Shown in pieces: positions 1-6,559 of a stretch of 29,374 nt of DNA. Origin of the DNA: a virus. Each line of letters starts with the position of its first letter. The stretch's first letter is position 1. Location of the stretch: positions 1 through 29,374 of the IMG/VR virus record IMGVR_UViG_3300042520_002364; one strand, given 5' to 3'. Position numbers and translations under genes: made by a program. The notes beneath the pieces are model-generated. The model had not been told where the DNA came from. It ran no database searches and worked only from the letters and a program-made list of their open reading frames with translations.

Positions 1-21
1 CATAGGTACTTAGAAAAAGTG

Positions 22-59
22 ACATGTGAATAGGTACATTATAACACCCATTCACATGT
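22..59 (-). terminator. Hairpin terminator after the transglycosylase gene, with a promoter-like loop
   Basis: A perfect 10-bp inverted repeat (22-31 with 50-59) can extend to 14 bp with one G-U pair, leaving a 10-nt loop. On the minus strand the hairpin is followed by CACTTTTTCT, a terminator-like U tract, 8 nt after the stop of the transglycosylase gene. The loop contains TGTTATAAT (plus 38-46), a full extended -10 element, so the same structure may host a promoter for a gene left of the window. Confidence 0.7.
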
Positions 60-66
60 TCTGTCG

Positions 67-741
67 TTATAGATTTAATGTGTCAATATGTTTATTGACC
101 ATTCTAACATAATGAAGTTTTGATGGGTTACGTAGCTTTTTAACACCACCTTCACCCATGTTATAACTTGCAATCAATGCATCTCCTCGATACATTGTAC
201 TCAGATAAACAAGATACTTACTTGCCACTGCCACATTGAACTTGTCGTTATGTGCAAGAGCATTTGTTATCTGGCTATCTGGGATTCCAAACTTTTTCTT
301 CAATTCAGGAAATCTTTTTAGAACTGCTTTCGCTGTTCCTGTTTTGATTTGCCCTAAGCCAACAGTTTGGTCACAAGCCTTCTTATGTTTTGAGGTTCTA
401 AACTTAGCCGCCTCACCGGCTTTGCTTTCCTGGAAAATGATTCCAGCTAGAACTTCTGGTTGTCTAAGTCCATCTTCCTTTGCCGTATTATAAGCTAAAG
501 TAATGATGTTCTTTTGATTTACAGAAAGCGGTTCATTCTTATGCGATGACTTTCCACTTTCACCCCTTCCATGCCTTACTCTTACAACTTTTTCTGATAC
601 ATTATCAGTGTCATTAGAAAAGTTATTGTGATGATGACCTTTCTGGTGACGGTCGTAAACATGGTGCACTTTCGCAGAAACAGACGGAGATAGCAATGCC
701 ATCCCCAGTGTTGCCACTAAGGTTAGTGTGTTGAGTTTCAT
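67..741 (-). CDS. Secreted lytic transglycosylase (SLT family)
   Basis: This is a peptidoglycan-cleaving lytic transglycosylase, 224 aa. Residues 1-23 form a signal peptide (Lys2, hydrophobic core, cleavage expected after SVSA), followed by a His/basic low-complexity linker to about residue 70. The catalytic domain (about 77-224) has the family-1 SLT motifs in order: the catalytic glutamate in FQES (Glu105), GLGQI (128-132) and ASYNMG (191-196). The start is supported by a GAGGGAG Shine-Dalgarno sequence just upstream. It sits at the end of a probable late transcript behind a long structured leader. It may act in lysis by degrading murein from the periplasm, or less likely as a virion murein hydrolase; the Sec signal favours the first. 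A dedicated terminator follows. The enzyme class is confident, the stage of infection is inferred. Confidence 0.9.
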   Translation of the reverse strand: MKLNTLTLVATLGMALLSPSVSAKVHHVYDRHQKGHHHNNFSNDTDNVSEKVVRVRHGRGESGKSSHKNEPLSVNQKNIITLAYNTAKEDGLRQPEVLAGIIFQESKAGEAAKFRTSKHKKACDQTVGLGQIKTGTAKAVLKRFPELKKKFGIPDSQITNALAHNDKFNVAVASKYLVYLSTMYRGDALIASYNMGEGGVKKLRNPSKLHYVRMVNKHIDTLNL

Positions 742-1019
742 TTACTCCCTCTCTATTTGTTTAGTTCGCATCAAGCACTCCATAAAGATTCTCATCAGAT
801 AAATCAACGTGAATCTCATTCTCTATGTTGCCCAACGGGGTGCAAGCCTTCGGTTTTTTGGCTTTTCCGCACCGTTACCTTGAATCACATGAATATGGAA
901 CTGTAGAATGTTCCCGTGCTTCAAGGCCATTGAAAGACCACTCTATGCATAATACATTAGAGTAGATGGCTAATCAGGTAGCCGCCTTTGGTGGTCACAC
1001 CAGCTTTTATGGAGCTGGT
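742..1019 (-). ncRNA. Hairpin-rich structured leader or small RNA upstream of the transglycosylase
   Basis: This gap has no convincing ORF but is rich in inverted repeats. In minus-strand order they are: a 7-bp hairpin (999-1005/1013-1019), GGCTA/TAGCC (968-972/979-983), a 6-bp hairpin (940-945/958-963) that can be closed by GCCAT/ATGGC (926-930/966-970), GGAAC/GTTCC (897-901/910-914), and a bulged long hairpin (834-848/860-876; inner stem AAGCC/GGCTT, outer stem GGTGC/GCACC). The 968-970 bases are shared by two alternative stems, so mutually exclusive folds are possible. A late-promoter-like GATAAATA at 1024-1031 would start a minus transcript close to 1018, at the first hairpin, making this the roughly 275-nt leader of the transglycosylase mRNA. 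No known riboswitch or ribozyme family was recognised. The strand is inferred from the promoter. Confidence 0.45.
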
Positions 1020-1023
1020 CTAT

Positions 1024-1031
1024 TATTTATC
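1024..1031 (-). promoter_or_regulatory. T4-type late promoter -10 element (GATAAATA)
   Basis: The minus strand reads GCGATAAATAATAG, one base from the T4 late consensus TATAAATA and identical in core to the elements upstream of the tail genes at 28521 and 29274. The predicted start near 1018 is the first base of the structured leader. It lies between the Thg1-like gene and the transglycosylase gene, so it would uncouple late lysis expression from the early operon upstream. Confidence 0.5.
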
Positions 1032-1050
1032 GCTTCTTAATTTATAGCTT

Positions 1051-1860
1051 TCATTCAATTCCTATTACATCTCTAAATTGTGGTTCTTCGGCTCTAAATA
1101 TCATCCCAACTGCATTTGATACTTGAACTAACCGTGGAAAGTTCATTCTTACCACTCTACTCCGAGATATTGCTCCAGCAGGTCTGTGTTGTGCCGGAAT
1201 TCTTTCGCATTCTTCTTCAGTCAAGAACTCCATGAACGTCTTACGTTGCCAGTAAGAACCGCGTTTGAAGTTATCAGCCAATCCGTTCCAATCGAACCCT
1301 ACTTCGTATAGCATTTGAACCCGACGTTTAGTTGGAACCCCTTTAAGTTGGACATTCGTAAACTTTGTATGAGCACACATGCTTACACTGTTCTTAGAAG
1401 CATCCCATTCCCGCCATGTCAAATTATCAACCGCAGAACTTAATGATGGAACATGCCATACACGACAATCAAATGTTGGAACAATGCCACGTGGAATTGG
1501 AAACCGATATTGGTCCATTTCTTTTGCAAAAATTACCGATGCATATGACGCAAGAGTTGAACATATCTTTTGGATTCGACCATCAAACATATCCAAACTT
1601 TCCCAGACCAAAGTTATCTCATCGCTTTGAGTATAACCAACATCTGGTTGAAAAGCTTCAACCAATGTTTTAGCAGTATGCTCCATTGAACCAACAATAC
1701 GACAGTCAAACGGCTTATTCGCATCTTTAGTCAGAGTATGAAAAGCTCGCCCGTCAAGACGAGCAATCACTGGCACTCCAGAAACTAATCGAGCTCCAGC
1801 TGAAATCAACTCTAACTTCTTCTGTTCGTCACCCAATGATTGGAAATCTATACTTGCCAT
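1051..1860 (-). CDS. thg1: Thg1-like protein (tRNA-His guanylyltransferase family, 3'-5' nucleotidyltransferase)
   Basis: A 269-aa member of the Thg1/TLP family, enzymes that add nucleotides to RNA 5' ends in the 3'-5' direction: G-1 of tRNA-His in eukaryotes, and templated 5'-end repair of truncated tRNAs in bacterial and archaeal TLPs. Metal-binding residues are visible in RLDGRAF (Asp36) and TQSDEIT (Asp80, Glu81), followed by FDCRVW (Asp131) and the WREWDASKNS block (149-158). The eukaryotic HINNLYN motif is absent, so a repair-type TLP is more likely than a dedicated G-1 transferase. An AAAGAGG Shine-Dalgarno sequence precedes the ATG, 4 nt after the stop of the 69-aa gene upstream, which places it third in an early operon. 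No tRNA gene is visible in the window. A plausible role is repairing tRNA 5' ends damaged during infection; that is inference. Confidence 0.88.
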   Translation of the reverse strand: MASIDFQSLGDEQKKLELISAGARLVSGVPVIARLDGRAFHTLTKDANKPFDCRIVGSMEHTAKTLVEAFQPDVGYTQSDEITLVWESLDMFDGRIQKICSTLASYASVIFAKEMDQYRFPIPRGIVPTFDCRVWHVPSLSSAVDNLTWREWDASKNSVSMCAHTKFTNVQLKGVPTKRRVQMLYEVGFDWNGLADNFKRGSYWQRKTFMEFLTEEECERIPAQHRPAGAISRSRVVRMNFPRLVQVSNAVGMIFRAEEPQFRDVIGIE

Positions 1861-1864
1861 CGTC

Positions 1865-2074
1865 TTATGCCTCTTTCAAAATTTGTGCAAGTTCTGATAA
1901 ATCTCCAGACCATTGTGATATATCAACCACTCTTGGTCCTTTATCATCAGCCTTTAGAAAATAATAAGAAGCAATTTTTTGGCCCCACATAAATGTTACA
2001 ACAGACGAAGCATCATAAAAAAGCTGAGTGTTACCAGTTCTTTTGTGTATTACATAATAGGTCGTGTCAGCCAT
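1865..2074 (-). CDS. Small 69-aa protein, downstream copy of a tandem duplication
   Basis: I do not recognise the family. It is clearly paralogous to the gene immediately upstream (2079-2288): both are 69 aa, both begin MADTTYYVIH-[KR]-RTG, and both share F.(A)S near residues 19-24, a [KR]-G-x-RVVD / ERIVD-like segment near 45-51 and an LEQILEEA / LAQILKEA ending. Divergence is concentrated in residues 15-45. The spacing and Shine-Dalgarno context (GAAGAGGCATAAG) is also duplicated. It is cytosolic in appearance, with no signal or membrane segment. It lies between its paralog and the Thg1-like gene with 4-nt gaps on both sides, so it is translated from the same early transcript. Function unknown. 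Confidence 0.82.
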   Translation of the reverse strand: MADTTYYVIHKRTGNTQLFYDASSVVTFMWGQKIASYYFLKADDKGPRVVDISQWSGDLSELAQILKEA

Positions 2075-2078
2075 TTTC

Positions 2079-2288
2079 TTATGCCTCTTCTAAAATTTGT
2101 TCAAGTTCTGACGTTTTATCAGAACATTTTGATACATCAACTATTCGTTCGCCTTTTTCATCAACTTTTACAAATAATCCTGATGATAATCTTCGCACCA
2201 ACATAAAAGATGAAACTAAAGAAGCATTATGAAAAATCTCAGTATGTCCAGTTCTTCTATGTATTACATAATAGGTCGTATCAGCCAT
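2079..2288 (-). CDS. Small 69-aa protein, upstream copy of a tandem duplication
   Basis: First gene of the three-gene transcript that ends with the Thg1-like protein. It is 69 aa and starts MADTTYYVIHRRTG, with a C-terminal acidic helix ending LEQILEEA. It matches the next gene over its whole length and shows weaker, position-specific resemblance to the 74-aa product of 2374-2598 (VI-[HK] near the start, a hydrophobic-K-x-D-x-[KR]-G-x-RI segment, and an LE-rich end), suggesting three related genes. The start is set by a GGAG Shine-Dalgarno sequence and the promoter at 2323-2350. There is no recognisable catalytic motif. Small proteins in such early T4-like operons often bind host targets, but nothing in the sequence shows that here. 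Confidence 0.82.
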   Translation of the reverse strand: MADTTYYVIHRRTGHTEIFHNASLVSSFMLVRRLSSGLFVKVDEKGERIVDVSKCSDKTSELEQILEEA

Positions 2289-2322
2289 CGTAGTTCTCCA
2301 CTCTTCTTTATAATATGAGTCT

Positions 2323-2350
2323 ATTATAAACGGTTTTCTAGATTTGTAAA
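2323..2350 (-). promoter_or_regulatory. Sigma70-type early promoter (TTTACA, 16 bp, TATAAT)
   Basis: The -35 box TTTACA is at plus 2345-2350 (read as TGTAAA) and the -10 box TATAAT at 2323-2328. The -35 is preceded on the minus strand by AACCA, giving AACCATTTACA, a context shared with the promoters at 3043 and 12731. It would start transcription about 25-30 nt before the 69-aa gene. Confidence 0.72.
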
Positions 2351-2373
2351 TGGTTATTTTTGATAACTGGTTA

Positions 2374-2598
2374 TCACATTATGCTTTCTAATAAGCACAT
2401 TTCAAGAGCATCATATGACATAGTACAACCATCAAGCTTGATGATACGATGTCCACGATGGTCCGATTTTATAACAAGAATGGTATCCTCTTCATCACTT
2501 TGCAAAAGATAACAGATAAGTTCATTCAGATTATCAGTGACATAAAGCGAATTGATTGATGTCTTGATAACTCTAAAGGTTGGTAACGTGTTGTTCAT
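2374..2598 (-). CDS. Small 74-aa protein of unknown function
   Basis: A 74-aa acidic protein that I cannot assign by family. It begins MNNTLPTFRVIK and has a hydrophobic strand (TILVIKSD) followed by HRGHRIIKLDG and a C-terminal acidic helix (ALEMCLLESI). That order resembles the two 69-aa paralogs downstream (FVKVD, [KE]-x-RIVDVS, LEQILEEA), so it may be a diverged third member. Its ATG overlaps the stop of the upstream gene as ATGA (4 nt), indicating translational coupling to 2595-2981. No signal peptide or membrane helix is visible. Confidence 0.75.
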   Translation of the reverse strand: MNNTLPTFRVIKTSINSLYVTDNLNELICYLLQSDEEDTILVIKSDHRGHRIIKLDGCTMSYDALEMCLLESIM

Positions 2599-2981
2599 TT
2601 ATTGACACTCTCTTGTGGTTCTACAGGTAAAGATTTGAAAGACCGAGCATCATCGCAAAGAGCTTCACCTGGTGCCATCCAATCCAGCTTGGAACGTAAG
2701 TGCATATCGTCTTTCATACTAATATGATTGCCTTCTTCGTCAATCATCCACATCAATTCAATTGCGACTTTATCTAACATATAGTTAGGAATGAGTGGGT
2801 TCATTGTATGAAAAACATTTATAGAAATATTCAATGTTTTCATTGCATGTATCAATTCATCAACTGCTTTGTCAATCAAATAGTCATGTTTTTCCATAAA
2901 GCCTATGAAAAAATCATCAATTTTCATTGAATTTTCAGGTTTGCGACCAAAATACAACCGAACGTTTTTTTCATCAGACAT
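2595..2981 (-). CDS. Hypothetical 128-aa protein under a promoter-in-hairpin control element
   Basis: A 128-aa protein that I do not recognise. It looks soluble and mostly helical, with an aromatic and charged N-terminus (RLYFGRKPEN) and a central IHAMKTLNISINVFHTMNPL stretch; no catalytic signature was found. Its start codon lies 5 nt after the 3' arm of a perfect 11-bp hairpin (2987-3036), and the only plausible Shine-Dalgarno sequence (AGGG) lies inside that arm. Transcripts begun at the promoter within the hairpin would lack the 5' arm and leave the site open. It is followed by the 74-aa gene with an ATGA overlap. The promoter type suggests early expression. Confidence 0.75.
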   Translation of the reverse strand: MSDEKNVRLYFGRKPENSMKIDDFFIGFMEKHDYLIDKAVDELIHAMKTLNISINVFHTMNPLIPNYMLDKVAIELMWMIDEEGNHISMKDDMHLRSKLDWMAPGEALCDDARSFKSLPVEPQESVNK

Positions 2982-2986
2982 AAAAA

Positions 2987-3036
2987 TGGACCCTGTGTAG
3001 TAGTATAAATGTTAGTTTATTATACCACAGGGTCCA
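2987..3036 (-). terminator. Hairpin that doubles as terminator and ribosome-site blocker, with a promoter inside
   Basis: A perfect 11-bp inverted repeat TGGACCCTGTG (2987-2997 with 3026-3036) continues inward with GTATAA/TTATAC (3003-3008/3020-3025). On the minus strand it is followed by ATTTTTATG, a T run merging into the start codon of the 128-aa gene. It lies about 25 nt after the stop of the gene ending at 3061, so it can stop read-through. The AGGG of the next gene is in the 3' arm. Confidence 0.7.
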
Positions 3037-3048
3037 TCTAAATGTAAA
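3019..3048 (-). promoter_or_regulatory. Sigma70-type early promoter with extended -10 (TTTACA, 18 bp, TGGTATAAT)
   Basis: The -35 box TTTACA lies at plus 3043-3048 in the context AACCGTTTACA. The -10 box TATAAT lies at 3019-3024, preceded by TGG (extended -10). The spacer includes the 5' arm of the hairpin at 2987-3036, so RNA starting here lacks that arm. Confidence 0.72.
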
Positions 3049-3060
3049 CGGTTTTCTTTT

Positions 3061-3537
3061 TTATGCGAACGTTTTTGTGTTCTGGTCTAACATTGCTTCT
3101 GCAGGATTGACAAAGTCTGCGCCAATCATGTGGTCAGCATCTTTGAAAATACTAGTTGAAAGGATGCTGTTAGATGTCATAGACGCACCTTTTGGTCTTT
3201 TGATTTTCACAAAGTTAGTGTGAATGTAATCAAGTGCGTTAAGACCGTTACTGAACTTAGCTTGTGACAAAAGTTCAAACAATGGATATTTGTCAGCATG
3301 AATGCTAGTTACAACTTTTTTCAATCTTGCTTTATCAATTGGATGAAGTGTATCAATTTGAACATAAGCAATTGAACCATCTTCAAAAAGTTTTACGACG
3401 GCACACTCGCGATACATACCAGAATCATCGATGTCAATCATGAAGATATGAGGAATGTTTGTAGCTTTCATCTCAATTTTGCCGGAAGAGACTGGTCCAG
3501 TTGATGCGGTATTGACTGATTTTGGTGCAGTTGCCAT
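3061..3537 (-). CDS. Hypothetical 158-aa protein
   Basis: A 158-aa soluble protein of unknown family. The N-terminal 25 residues are Ala/Thr/Ser-rich and look disordered; a compact region with alternating hydrophobic strands (HIFMIDIDD, CAVVKLFEDG, IAYVQIDTLHPID) follows, then a helical part (ARLKKVVTSI) and a Ser/Thr-rich C-terminus. It has its own transcript context: a hairpin (3627-3648) separates it from the 5' nuclease gene upstream, and a strong hairpin follows it. An AGGAG Shine-Dalgarno sequence (TAGGAGAAATC) precedes the ATG. Its single-gene unit and disordered ends would fit an abundant binding protein, but this is inference. Confidence 0.72.
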   Translation of the reverse strand: MATAPKSVNTASTGPVSSGKIEMKATNIPHIFMIDIDDSGMYRECAVVKLFEDGSIAYVQIDTLHPIDKARLKKVVTSIHADKYPLFELLSQAKFSNGLNALDYIHTNFVKIKRPKGASMTSNSILSTSIFKDADHMIGADFVNPAEAMLDQNTKTFA

Positions 3538-3626
3538 TTAGATTTCTCCTATTATATGGAAATAGAATAACGACTATAAACCTATCATTATTCTTTTATA
3601 AGATTATAAGTATTTTTACTAAAACA

Positions 3627-3648
3627 AACATAAATGTCAGTTTATGTT
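3627..3648 (-). terminator. Hairpin terminator after the 5' nuclease gene
   Basis: AACATAAA (3627-3634) pairs with TTTATGTT (3641-3648) around a 6-nt loop. On the minus strand it is followed by TGTTTTAG, a short U-rich tract. It sits 36 nt after the stop of the 5' nuclease gene. Confidence 0.5.
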
Positions 3649-3655
3649 CTAATCT

Positions 3656-3663
3656 TATTTATT
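3656..3663 (-). promoter_or_regulatory. Weak late-promoter-like element (AATAAATA)
   Basis: The minus strand has AATAAATAAG just after the 5' nuclease gene, resembling the late elements elsewhere in the window. It lies about 119 nt before the 158-aa gene, further than the others, and a TATAAT nearer the gene (minus ACTTATAATC) is an alternative. The call is weak. Confidence 0.25.
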
Positions 3664-3683
3664 AGTAGGAAAAATCATCATAT

Positions 3684-4655
3684 TTAGAATGTTAGAATAC
3701 CACGTTTACCAGATGTTGATATTGTAGATTGAGTTGAAGAAGTTGGTCTGCAGCTTAACAGATTGACAAACTTTTGAGAGTTATCGCCTATTTGTTTTAG
3801 ACCATGCTGACCTAAAAACTTTGTAAATGCAAATAGCGAAAACTTACCATGAGTATTAAAACCATGTTCAATTGTTTCATCAATAATTTGACGAATTTCA
3901 GATGGTTGTTTTTCCAAGTTCATTAGCAAGTTGTTTTCTTCAAATAACTCACGTACGATAAACTCTTTAGGTTCTTGTGTTACTGGGTCAATACCTTGAA
4001 AAGTTTCATTCATTAGAAGTGTCATTTCATACGGGTCTTTGAATGCTTTTTCCAATCTTGTCACTCTTACTCGTGGGAAAGCAGACCTTACATTATCACC
4101 AGTATCACCACGAATTGCTTTTTCAAACATAAAGAATTCCGGGTCATCACACTGACGAGGTTTTCCGTCATCAGGATTGATAAGTGATACTTTTGAATGT
4201 TTTAGGAGTTGTTTGAAGTCCTTATCACCTGACAAAATAACCACTTCATCACCGTTAGTAGAATACTTTTGAACCACTCCAGCAATCAAATCATCGCCTT
4301 CTAATTCAGGTGCAGAAAGGCAAACGATAGAAGTATGTTCTCGTGCTAATTTTTCAAAGTCGTTGATGACTTCATACAAGTGTTCCATACTTGGGTCTTT
4401 AACACGATTCCCCTTATATAGAACTTTAGATTTGCAATCATTGCTAGCAGTATAGCTTTTTCGCCAGTTTTTATTGCCTTCAAACACTACAGCTAATTGG
4501 TCTGGCTTTATAGTGTTATACCACTTGTTCATACCAATCAAACAAGAATGTAATGCCAATCCAGCTTTATCTTCAGCTGTTCCACCATACTTGTTGGAAT
4601 GAGCTGACACTGTACGATAGAATAAGTTTGGAACGTCAATGATTAGTAATTTCAT
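3684..4655 (-). CDS. rnh: 5'-3' nuclease of the T4 RNase H / flap endonuclease family
   Basis: A 323-aa FEN-superfamily nuclease, the enzyme that removes RNA primers and 5' flaps from lagging-strand fragments. The acidic metal sites are visible in order: IDVPNLFYR (Asp7), ELEGDDLIAG (Glu119, Asp121, Asp122), LSGDKDFKQL (Asp144, Asp146) and IRGDTGDNV (Asp184, Asp187). The C-terminal GKFSLFAFTKFLGQHGL region resembles the end of T4 rnh, but here a Ser/Thr linker and RGILTF tail are added; a hydrophobic C-terminal peptide of this kind could dock on the sliding clamp (inference). It overlaps the upstream 108-aa gene by 4 nt (ATGA) and closes the polymerase-clamp replication block. A hairpin terminator follows. 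Confidence 0.88.
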   Translation of the reverse strand: MKLLIIDVPNLFYRTVSAHSNKYGGTAEDKAGLALHSCLIGMNKWYNTIKPDQLAVVFEGNKNWRKSYTASNDCKSKVLYKGNRVKDPSMEHLYEVINDFEKLAREHTSIVCLSAPELEGDDLIAGVVQKYSTNGDEVVILSGDKDFKQLLKHSKVSLINPDDGKPRQCDDPEFFMFEKAIRGDTGDNVRSAFPRVRVTRLEKAFKDPYEMTLLMNETFQGIDPVTQEPKEFIVRELFEENNLLMNLEKQPSEIRQIIDETIEHGFNTHGKFSLFAFTKFLGQHGLKQIGDNSQKFVNLLSCRPTSSTQSTISTSGKRGILTF

Positions 4656-4978
4656 ATGTTATCAGATAATCCACGTAGAAGAGATTTGACTTTATATTCT
4701 TTGAACTTTATGCTAAAACGATAATGTGCTTCATCTAAAAGGGGTTGCCAATATTGTAATCTATTTCGGAGTACAAATGTAGTTCGCAAGTACCCAATGG
4801 TCACTAAGACTGGCTGAGCATGTACAAAGAACTTTGCAATTTTCAATGTAATGTCTAGCTTTTGAATGGTTGCTTCTACAAGAGCTTCATCGGAATCCGG
4901 ATTATGAATCACCGAAATCATTTCAAAAAGCTCTTTAAGAAAGTCTTTATATTGAACGTCATTCACCGTACGCAACAT
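4652..4978 (-). CDS. Hypothetical 108-aa protein in the replication operon
   Basis: A 108-aa protein of unknown family, predicted largely helical and basic towards the C-terminus (FKEYKVKSLLRGL). No metal-binding or nucleotide-binding motif is visible. The start lies 4 nt after the upstream stop and its end overlaps the 5' nuclease start as ATGA, so it is translationally coupled to replication genes. The size and helical basic character would allow a small replication or transcription accessory role, but there is no motif to support a specific name; it does not match T4 gp33 as I recall it. Confidence 0.72.
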   Translation of the reverse strand: MLRTVNDVQYKDFLKELFEMISVIHNPDSDEALVEATIQKLDITLKIAKFFVHAQPVLVTIGYLRTTFVLRNRLQYWQPLLDEAHYRFSIKFKEYKVKSLLRGLSDNI

Positions 4979-4981
4979 TCG

Positions 4982-5374
4982 TTATTTTCCTTTAGATGTA
5001 GAAGCTATACCAGCCGCTAATGGGGATTTTGCATTACCATCTCTAAATCTAAAACCTTTCATTGCGTCAGAAGCTTCACTTGATAAGTTAGGATGCGAGT
5101 TCGATTCAACTGAGGATTCTTCGTACAAACCATCAAGTTCATCAAATATCGATTTAGGAGCCATGAATGTACCAAACAAAAAGTTTTGAACAGTCTCTTC
5201 ATCATTAGCACCAGTCAAACCTTGAGCATCTAAGTTTCGAATAAAAGCTTTATTATAAGCAACTTCAAACTTAACTTCATTAGTCTTGCTTATACCATTC
5301 AAAACCAATCGTGCCCAAGGTTTCTTACGTCTTGACATTAGTTTTTCAACTAACCAGTTTAGGAACTTTACCAT
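4982..5374 (-). CDS. Hypothetical 130-aa protein in the replication operon
   Basis: A 130-aa protein of unknown family. The N-terminus (FLNWLVEKLMSRRKKPW) is an amphipathic basic helix that could bind a membrane or nucleic acid. The middle is a mixed alpha/beta region, and the last 50 residues (Ser/Asn/Ala-rich, ending TSKGK) look disordered. The start overlaps the end of the 120-aa gene upstream by 7 nt, and the gene downstream follows after 3 nt. Position between clamp and nuclease suggests a replication-linked role, which is inference only. Confidence 0.72.
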   Translation of the reverse strand: MVKFLNWLVEKLMSRRKKPWARLVLNGISKTNEVKFEVAYNKAFIRNLDAQGLTGANDEETVQNFLFGTFMAPKSIFDELDGLYEESSVESNSHPNLSSEASDAMKGFRFRDGNAKSPLAAGIASTSKGK

Positions 5375-5730
5375 ATGCCTTTCTTCCTAAGCTGTTCAAT
5401 GTTTGCATCAGCTTTTACTAAGATGGGTTTAATTTCATCGACAATATACTGATGAAGTATCTTACACATTTCATCTGCAAACAATAAAGCTTTATTGTTT
5501 GCATCATTGTAATCAACATCAATTTGTGGCATCGTTACGGCCAACACTTTGCCGAGATGTGTAATTTTTCCAGTAATGCTTTTGTCATCAGTGTTGATAG
5601 ACATAAAAAGGCCTGGTTTATACTTTTCCAGTTCTTCACGAAGTCGAGCATTTTCTTGTTGGGTCGTATGCAGTATTTCATTCAATACTGCATAATCGTT
5701 TAAGCTTGCGGTGCTTATTGAGCTATTCAT
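5368..5730 (-). CDS. Hypothetical 120-aa protein with N-terminal coiled coil
   Basis: A 120-aa acidic protein of unknown family. Residues about 12-38 (LNEILHTTQQENARLREELEKY region) have the heptad and charge pattern of a coiled coil, suggesting it oligomerises. The rest shows strands around LGKVLAVTMPQID and a C-terminal helix (IEQLRKKGIW). It starts 3 nt after the clamp-like gene and overlaps the next gene by 7 nt, so it belongs to the same polycistronic message. Confidence 0.72.
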   Translation of the reverse strand: MNSSISTASLNDYAVLNEILHTTQQENARLREELEKYKPGLFMSINTDDKSITGKITHLGKVLAVTMPQIDVDYNDANNKALLFADEMCKILHQYIVDEIKPILVKADANIEQLRKKGIW

Positions 5731-5733
5731 ATT

Positions 5734-6468
5734 TTAGTTATCAATTGGAGAAATCATTGTAAGAACATATCCATTTACAACAATTTTAGCAGAAGCTTCA
5801 TATATATCGATTGCAACTAATTCGTTTTCTACTGATGCAGCACGAACTAATGGAGAAAATCCATCAGTATGGAAATATGAAATGACAGTATCTTGTGGGT
5901 CATCGCTAATATCTTCGGCCAAAGTTGTTAATGGAATTGAGAATAAATCATTGCCGCCATCTGATAGTTCAATACTAACGTTCACGCCTTTTTTGATAGC
6001 AATAGTAATCTTTTTAGAACCCATTGCTTTTTCAGCATTTAAGAACAGTGCTACTTCATCGCGAGTCATCTTAATCGTTTTTAACGGAGTATCGTCAATG
6101 CTTTTTGGGCATTGCACACTATTGATATTAGCAGCACGATACTGAGAAGAAGCTTTTGAACCTTTCAATACCAAATCATTGACATCACCATTAGCTTTCT
6201 TTTTTAGTTCAATTGAAAGTTGAGGGTCAGTTTTGAACAAATCTAAACGTTGTTTCAATACCTTGAGTTTTTTAAGTGCTAACTTAGTTCCTGATTCAAG
6301 AACAGGGATATTATCTTCAGTGATAACAACACAAGTTCTATCGGAATTGATTCCTGATAAACGAGGAGTATCCCCAGATGCATCAAGTAAAAGCATATCA
6401 ATGCCAACTAAAGAGCAGACATTGATAACGTTATTTAAGTTAGTAATATCAGTTGCGGTCAATTTCAT
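5734..6468 (-). CDS. 45: Probable DNA sliding clamp (T4 gp45-like)
   Basis: A 244-aa protein with the length, N-terminus (MKLTATDITNLNNVINVCS) and two-domain strand-helix layout expected for a T4-type trimeric sliding clamp (T4 gp45 is 228 aa). The second half begins with LKTIKMTRDEVALFLNAEKAMGSKKITIAI, matching the helix and strand order of clamp domain 2. It would tether the polymerase to DNA and, as in T4, may also serve late transcription by engaging the late sigma and coactivator. It is the first gene after the polymerase and has its own extended -10 promoter. The family assignment rests on layout and context, since clamps are poorly conserved; a structure prediction would settle it. Confidence 0.62.
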   Translation of the reverse strand: MKLTATDITNLNNVINVCSLVGIDMLLLDASGDTPRLSGINSDRTCVVITEDNIPVLESGTKLALKKLKVLKQRLDLFKTDPQLSIELKKKANGDVNDLVLKGSKASSQYRAANINSVQCPKSIDDTPLKTIKMTRDEVALFLNAEKAMGSKKITIAIKKGVNVSIELSDGGNDLFSIPLTTLAEDISDDPQDTVISYFHTDGFSPLVRAASVENELVAIDIYEASAKIVVNGYVLTMISPIDN

Positions 6469-6505
6469 ATGTTTATAGTCCTATGTTTATGTATTATGTG
6501 TATGT

Positions 6506-6514
6506 ATTATAACA
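6506..6514 (-). promoter_or_regulatory. Extended -10 promoter (TGTTATAAT) before the clamp-like gene
   Basis: The minus strand carries TGTTATAAT 38 nt before the clamp-like ATG, in an AT-rich 91-bp gap. No good -35 box is present, so it would rely on the extended -10 or on a phage activator, as T4 middle promoters do with MotA. Confidence 0.5.
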
Positions 6515-6559
6515 CTATTTTTATCATATGTGTTATATATTGTTTGAAAAATATGATTA

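Noticed and set aside
742-800. Hammerhead-like core CTGATGAG on the minus strand near 795
   Set aside because: The required stem II and the GAA plus cleavage-site arrangement cannot be formed by the flanking sequence.
880-1005. tRNA gene ending in CACCA near 995-1002 on the plus strand
   Set aside because: No acceptor stem, anticodon arm or GGTTC-type T-loop could be assembled on either strand.
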